DNA of 64,000 nucleotides from the NCBI RefSeq assembly GCF_026343335.1, contig NZ_JAPELX010000001.1:6572001-6636000 (forward strand), written 5' to 3'. Every line of letters starts with the position of its first letter. The stretch's first letter is position 1. Below, one piece after another: positions 62,003 through 64,000 of this stretch. The notes beneath the pieces are model-generated. The model saw only the letters and a program-made list of their open reading frames with translations. It was not told the origin of the DNA and made no database searches. The DNA is from Streptomyces sp. NBC_00078. Lineage in GTDB: Bacteria; Actinomycetota; Actinomycetes; Streptomycetales; Streptomycetaceae. Made by a program: the position numbers and the translations under genes.

Positions 62003-62449
62003 ATGAGCGACCAGTCGTCGATGATGCCGCTGTTGACTGCGATCAAGGTGATGACCAGCCTGGCGTGCGCGATCGTTGCGTACTGGCTCTCGTACAGCTA
62101 CCAGAAGTCCGCCGCCATGGACGCAATCGTCCCGCAAGGAGAAGTATTCCAAGATCCGGGCCTGTACGGCTGGAAGTCCTTCTGCGCCGCAGCGGGTGGC
62201 TTCTTGGCGGCCTTCCTTGACTTCCAGCAAGTCGTGGGCGTACTTGGCCTCCCCGAGGTGCCGAGTGACCACGACATTGGATGCGCTGTCCTTGTGTGCA
62301 TCGTGTCTCTCGTGTGCGGCATGCTCGGCTTCAGTGTCTGCCTCAAGATCAACACGCCGTGGCAGGTGGCGATGTTCGGAGGTGGTACTACCTTCACCAG
62401 CGCGTTGCTGATCTTTCCGGACGTTCTCAGAGGGTTCAACGTGCTCTGA
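62003..62449 (+). CDS. small four-helix membrane protein beside the TIR gene
   Basis: 148 residues from ATG 62003 behind GGGGGT. Hydrophobic helices at about 10-32, 57-80, 91-113 and 120-138; no recognised family. It is divergent from the TIR gene across 147 bp, so the pair probably shares a regulatory region. Small multi-helix membrane proteins are frequent effectors or partners in anti-phage systems; that role here is inference from context only. Confidence 0.65.
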   Translation: MSDQSSMMPLLTAIKVMTSLACAIVAYWLSYSYQKSAAMDAIVPQGEVFQDPGLYGWKSFCAAAGGFLAAFLDFQQVVGVLGLPEVPSDHDIGCAVLVCIVSLVCGMLGFSVCLKINTPWQVAMFGGGTTFTSALLIFPDVLRGFNVL

Positions 62450-62563
62450 CAGCAGTGAGCAGCGCTCTCGGACGGTCCCTGGGCCGTCCGAAGCCGACCA
62501 ACGCCGACAGTCGGCACCCACAGGTGACCACCCCCACCCCGCTCCGGCCTGGGCTCCCGGCGA

Positions 62564-62606
62564 TGATCTGCCACACTGGAAGGGTTATGCCTGCACCCGG
62601 AGAACT
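62564..62606. other. putative attR, overlapping the rlmN start
   Basis: Counterpart of 58659-58701. It supplies the present ribosome site (GGAAGGG) and ATG of rlmN, so the element restored the gene's 5' end. Confidence 0.6.
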
Positions 62607-63693
62607 CACTTTCGTCGCCCCCCGCGGAGCCAAGAAGCCGCCGCGGCACCTTGCCGACCTCACGCCTGCCGAGCGCAAGGAAGCGGTGGCCGAGATCGGC
62701 GAGAAGCCGTTTCGTGCCAAGCAGCTCTCGCAGCATTACTTCGCGCGGTTCGCGCACGACCCGGCGGAGTGGACCGACATTCCGGCCGGCTCGCGCGGGA
62801 AGCTGCAGGAGGTGCTGCTTCCCGAGCTGATGACCGTGGTACGGCATCTGTCGACGGACGAGGGGACGACCCGCAAGACGCTGTGGCGGCTGTTTGACGG
62901 GACGCTCGTCGAGTCTGTGCTCATGCGGTATCCCGACCGGGTGACCATGTGCATCAGCTCGCAGGCCGGGTGCGGGATGAACTGCCCGTTCTGTGCGACC
63001 GGGCAGGCGGGCCTCGACCGGAATCTGTCCACCGCCGAGATCGTCCATCAGATCGTGGACGGGATGCGGGCGCTGCGGGACGGGGAGGTCCCCGGGGGGC
63101 CCGCGCGGCTTTCCAACATCGTGTTCATGGGCATGGGCGAGCCCCTCGCCAACTACAAGCGGGTCGTCGGTGCCGTCCGGGCGCTCACCGACCCCGCCCC
63201 CGACGGGCTCGGGCTGTCGCAGCGCGGCATCACCGTGTCGACCGTCGGGCTCGTCCCGGCCATCCACCGGTTCGCCGACGAGGGCTTCAAATGCAGGCTG
63301 GCCATCTCTCTGCACGCCCCCGACGACGAGCTGCGCGACACCCTCGTCCCCGTCAACACCCGGTGGAAGGTGCGCGAGGTCCTCGACGCCGGGTTCGAGT
63401 ACGTCGAGAAGAGCGGGCGAAGGCTGAGCATCGAGTACGCGCTCATTCGCGACATCAACGACCAGGCCTGGCGCGGTGACCGGCTCGGCCGGCTGCTCAA
63501 AGGCAAGCCCGTGCACGTCAACCTCATCCCGCTGAACCCGACGCCGGGTTCGAAGTGGACGGCCTCGCGGCCCGAGGACGAGAAGGCGTTCGTCGAGGCC
63601 ATCGCGGCGCACGGCGTGCCGGTGACCGTCCGGGACACCCGGGGCCAGGAGATCGACGGAGCCTGCGGCCAGCTCGCGGCCACCGAGCGGTGA
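62587..63693 (+). CDS. rlmN: dual-specificity 23S rRNA/tRNA adenine-2 methyltransferase RlmN
   Basis: A radical SAM enzyme methylating A2503 of 23S rRNA and A37 of some tRNAs. 368 residues with the cluster motif CGMNCPFC (CxxxCxxC) in SSQAGCGMNCPFCATGQAGL and the downstream GEPLANYKRV. A C-terminal CGQLA carries the substrate-linked Cys (GACGQL). Residues 1-7 (MPAPGEL) come from the island end; MPKPGEL is expected. Confidence 0.95.
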   Translation: MPAPGELTFVAPRGAKKPPRHLADLTPAERKEAVAEIGEKPFRAKQLSQHYFARFAHDPAEWTDIPAGSRGKLQEVLLPELMTVVRHLSTDEGTTRKTLWRLFDGTLVESVLMRYPDRVTMCISSQAGCGMNCPFCATGQAGLDRNLSTAEIVHQIVDGMRALRDGEVPGGPARLSNIVFMGMGEPLANYKRVVGAVRALTDPAPDGLGLSQRGITVSTVGLVPAIHRFADEGFKCRLAISLHAPDDELRDTLVPVNTRWKVREVLDAGFEYVEKSGRRLSIEYALIRDINDQAWRGDRLGRLLKGKPVHVNLIPLNPTPGSKWTASRPEDEKAFVEAIAAHGVPVTVRDTRGQEIDGACGQLAATER

Positions 63694-63729
63694 CCCGGTA
63701 ACCTGACCCCGTACGCATATCTTCATATT

Positions 63730-63820
63730 CCGACAGGGGAGCGCCACAGCGCTGAGAGTGCGGCAACCGGGCCGCAGACCCTCTGAACCTTGCCCAGGTC
63801 ATTCTGGGTAGGAAGTTCGG
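63730..63820 (+). ncRNA. TPP (thiamine pyrophosphate) riboswitch
   Basis: The THI-box is visible: AGGGGAGC, then GCTGAGAGTGCGG, the GCCGCAGACCCTCTGAACC core and GGGTAGGAAG. CCGA/TCGG may close P1. It precedes a thiamine-type transporter gene. Confidence 0.92.
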
Positions 63821-63839
63821 TCTTCACTCAAGCTGTTGC

Positions 63840-63886
63840 GCCCTGCCCGGGAACCGGAGGATCTCCCCGACGGTCCCGGGCAGGGC
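63840..63886 (+). terminator. hairpin downstream of the TPP riboswitch
   Basis: GCCCTGCCCGGG and its exact complement (12-bp arms). Position between aptamer and gene suggests the expression platform, a ligand-controlled terminator; there is no T-run. Confidence 0.65.
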
Positions 63887-63919
63887 CGCGTCTCTTCCTG
63901 GCCAGCCAGGAGGAATTCA

Positions 63920-64000
63920 GTGCACACCAAGACGTTTGTGGCCGCCGCGGTCGGCCTCGGCCTGATCACGCTGTCCGCGTGCGGGTCGTCGTCCGGCAGC
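63920..64000 (+). CDS. lipoprotein, probable thiamine ABC transporter substrate-binding protein (start only)
   Basis: GTG 63920 has AGGAGG 5 bp upstream. 27 residues are visible: MHTKTFVAAAVGLGLITLSA then CGSSSGS, a lipoprotein signal peptide with lipobox LSAC. The riboswitch context suggests thiamine or precursor uptake. The gene runs off the window. Confidence 0.75.
   Translation, partial: MHTKTFVAAAVGLGLITLSACGSSSGS

Overview
The window is high-GC actinobacterial chromosome and is almost certainly Streptomyces. The evidence is GC-rich codon third positions, frequent GTG starts, the sporulation sigma factor whiG, the developmental regulator nsdA, a four-gene signal peptidase cluster of sipWXYZ type, and a gene order I recognise from Streptomyces chromosomes: recG-rsmD-coaD, DUF177-rpmF-rnc-mutM, smc-glcP, ftsY-nsdA-amtB-glnK-glnD-ffh, rpsP-khpA-rimM-trmD-rplS-sip, yraN-comM-dprA-whiG, and rpsB-tsf-pyrH-frr-cdsA-rlmN. 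No tRNA, rRNA or CRISPR array was found.

Layout: 1-6.6 kb holds the end of a DAK2/FakA-type gene, then a minus-strand pair encoding an Hsp90-family ATPase and a TPR protein with overlapping stop and start. That pair sits between the DAK2 gene and recG, and its 3' end runs into eight degenerate 43-bp tandem repeats. At 6.7-11.1 kb are recG (interrupted by a 275-residue intein in its Walker A motif), rsmD and coaD. At 11.1-15 kb lie a helical Gln-rich protein, DUF177, L32, RNase III and MutM. At 15-18.4 kb are an HxlR repressor with a divergent flavodoxin-like gene, a CAP-domain surface protein, acylphosphatase and a small conserved protein. At 18.6-24.9 kb are smc, a GlcP-type sugar permease and an LLM flavin oxidoreductase. 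At 25-37.3 kb come ftsY, a prim-pol domain gene, nsdA, the nitrogen operon amtB-glnK-glnD behind a GlnR-type site, ffh and ftsH. At 37.3-46.5 kb come a methyltransferase, an SprT-like protein, the rpsP-to-rplS ribosome maturation operon and the signal peptidase cluster. At 46.5-57.5 kb come yraN-comM-dprA, whiG, a TetR regulator, an M23 peptidase and rpsB-tsf-pyrH-frr-cdsA.

From 58.0 to 62.6 kb the core genome is broken by a degenerate gene and a roughly 3.9-kb integrated island. The island lies between two imperfect copies of the 5' end of rlmN, read here as diverged att sites. It contains a tyrosine integrase lacking its N-terminal domain, a 110-bp inverted-repeat structure, an AT-richer gene for an HTH-TIR fusion protein, and a divergent four-helix membrane protein. 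TIR plus membrane protein is the best candidate in the window for an undescribed, probably anti-phage, system. rlmN is restored at the right junction, and the window ends with a TPP riboswitch ahead of a lipoprotein gene.

How the genes work together: FtsY, Ffh, the signal peptidases and FtsH cover membrane targeting, signal removal and membrane protein quality control. RpsP, KhpA, RimM, TrmD, RplS, RpsB, Tsf, Frr, RsmD and RlmN cover ribosome assembly and translation. AmtB, GlnK and GlnD form the nitrogen-sensing module. WhiG, NsdA and RNase III are developmental or antibiotic regulators in Streptomyces. All functional calls come from sequence reading and recall of the families; no database search was run.
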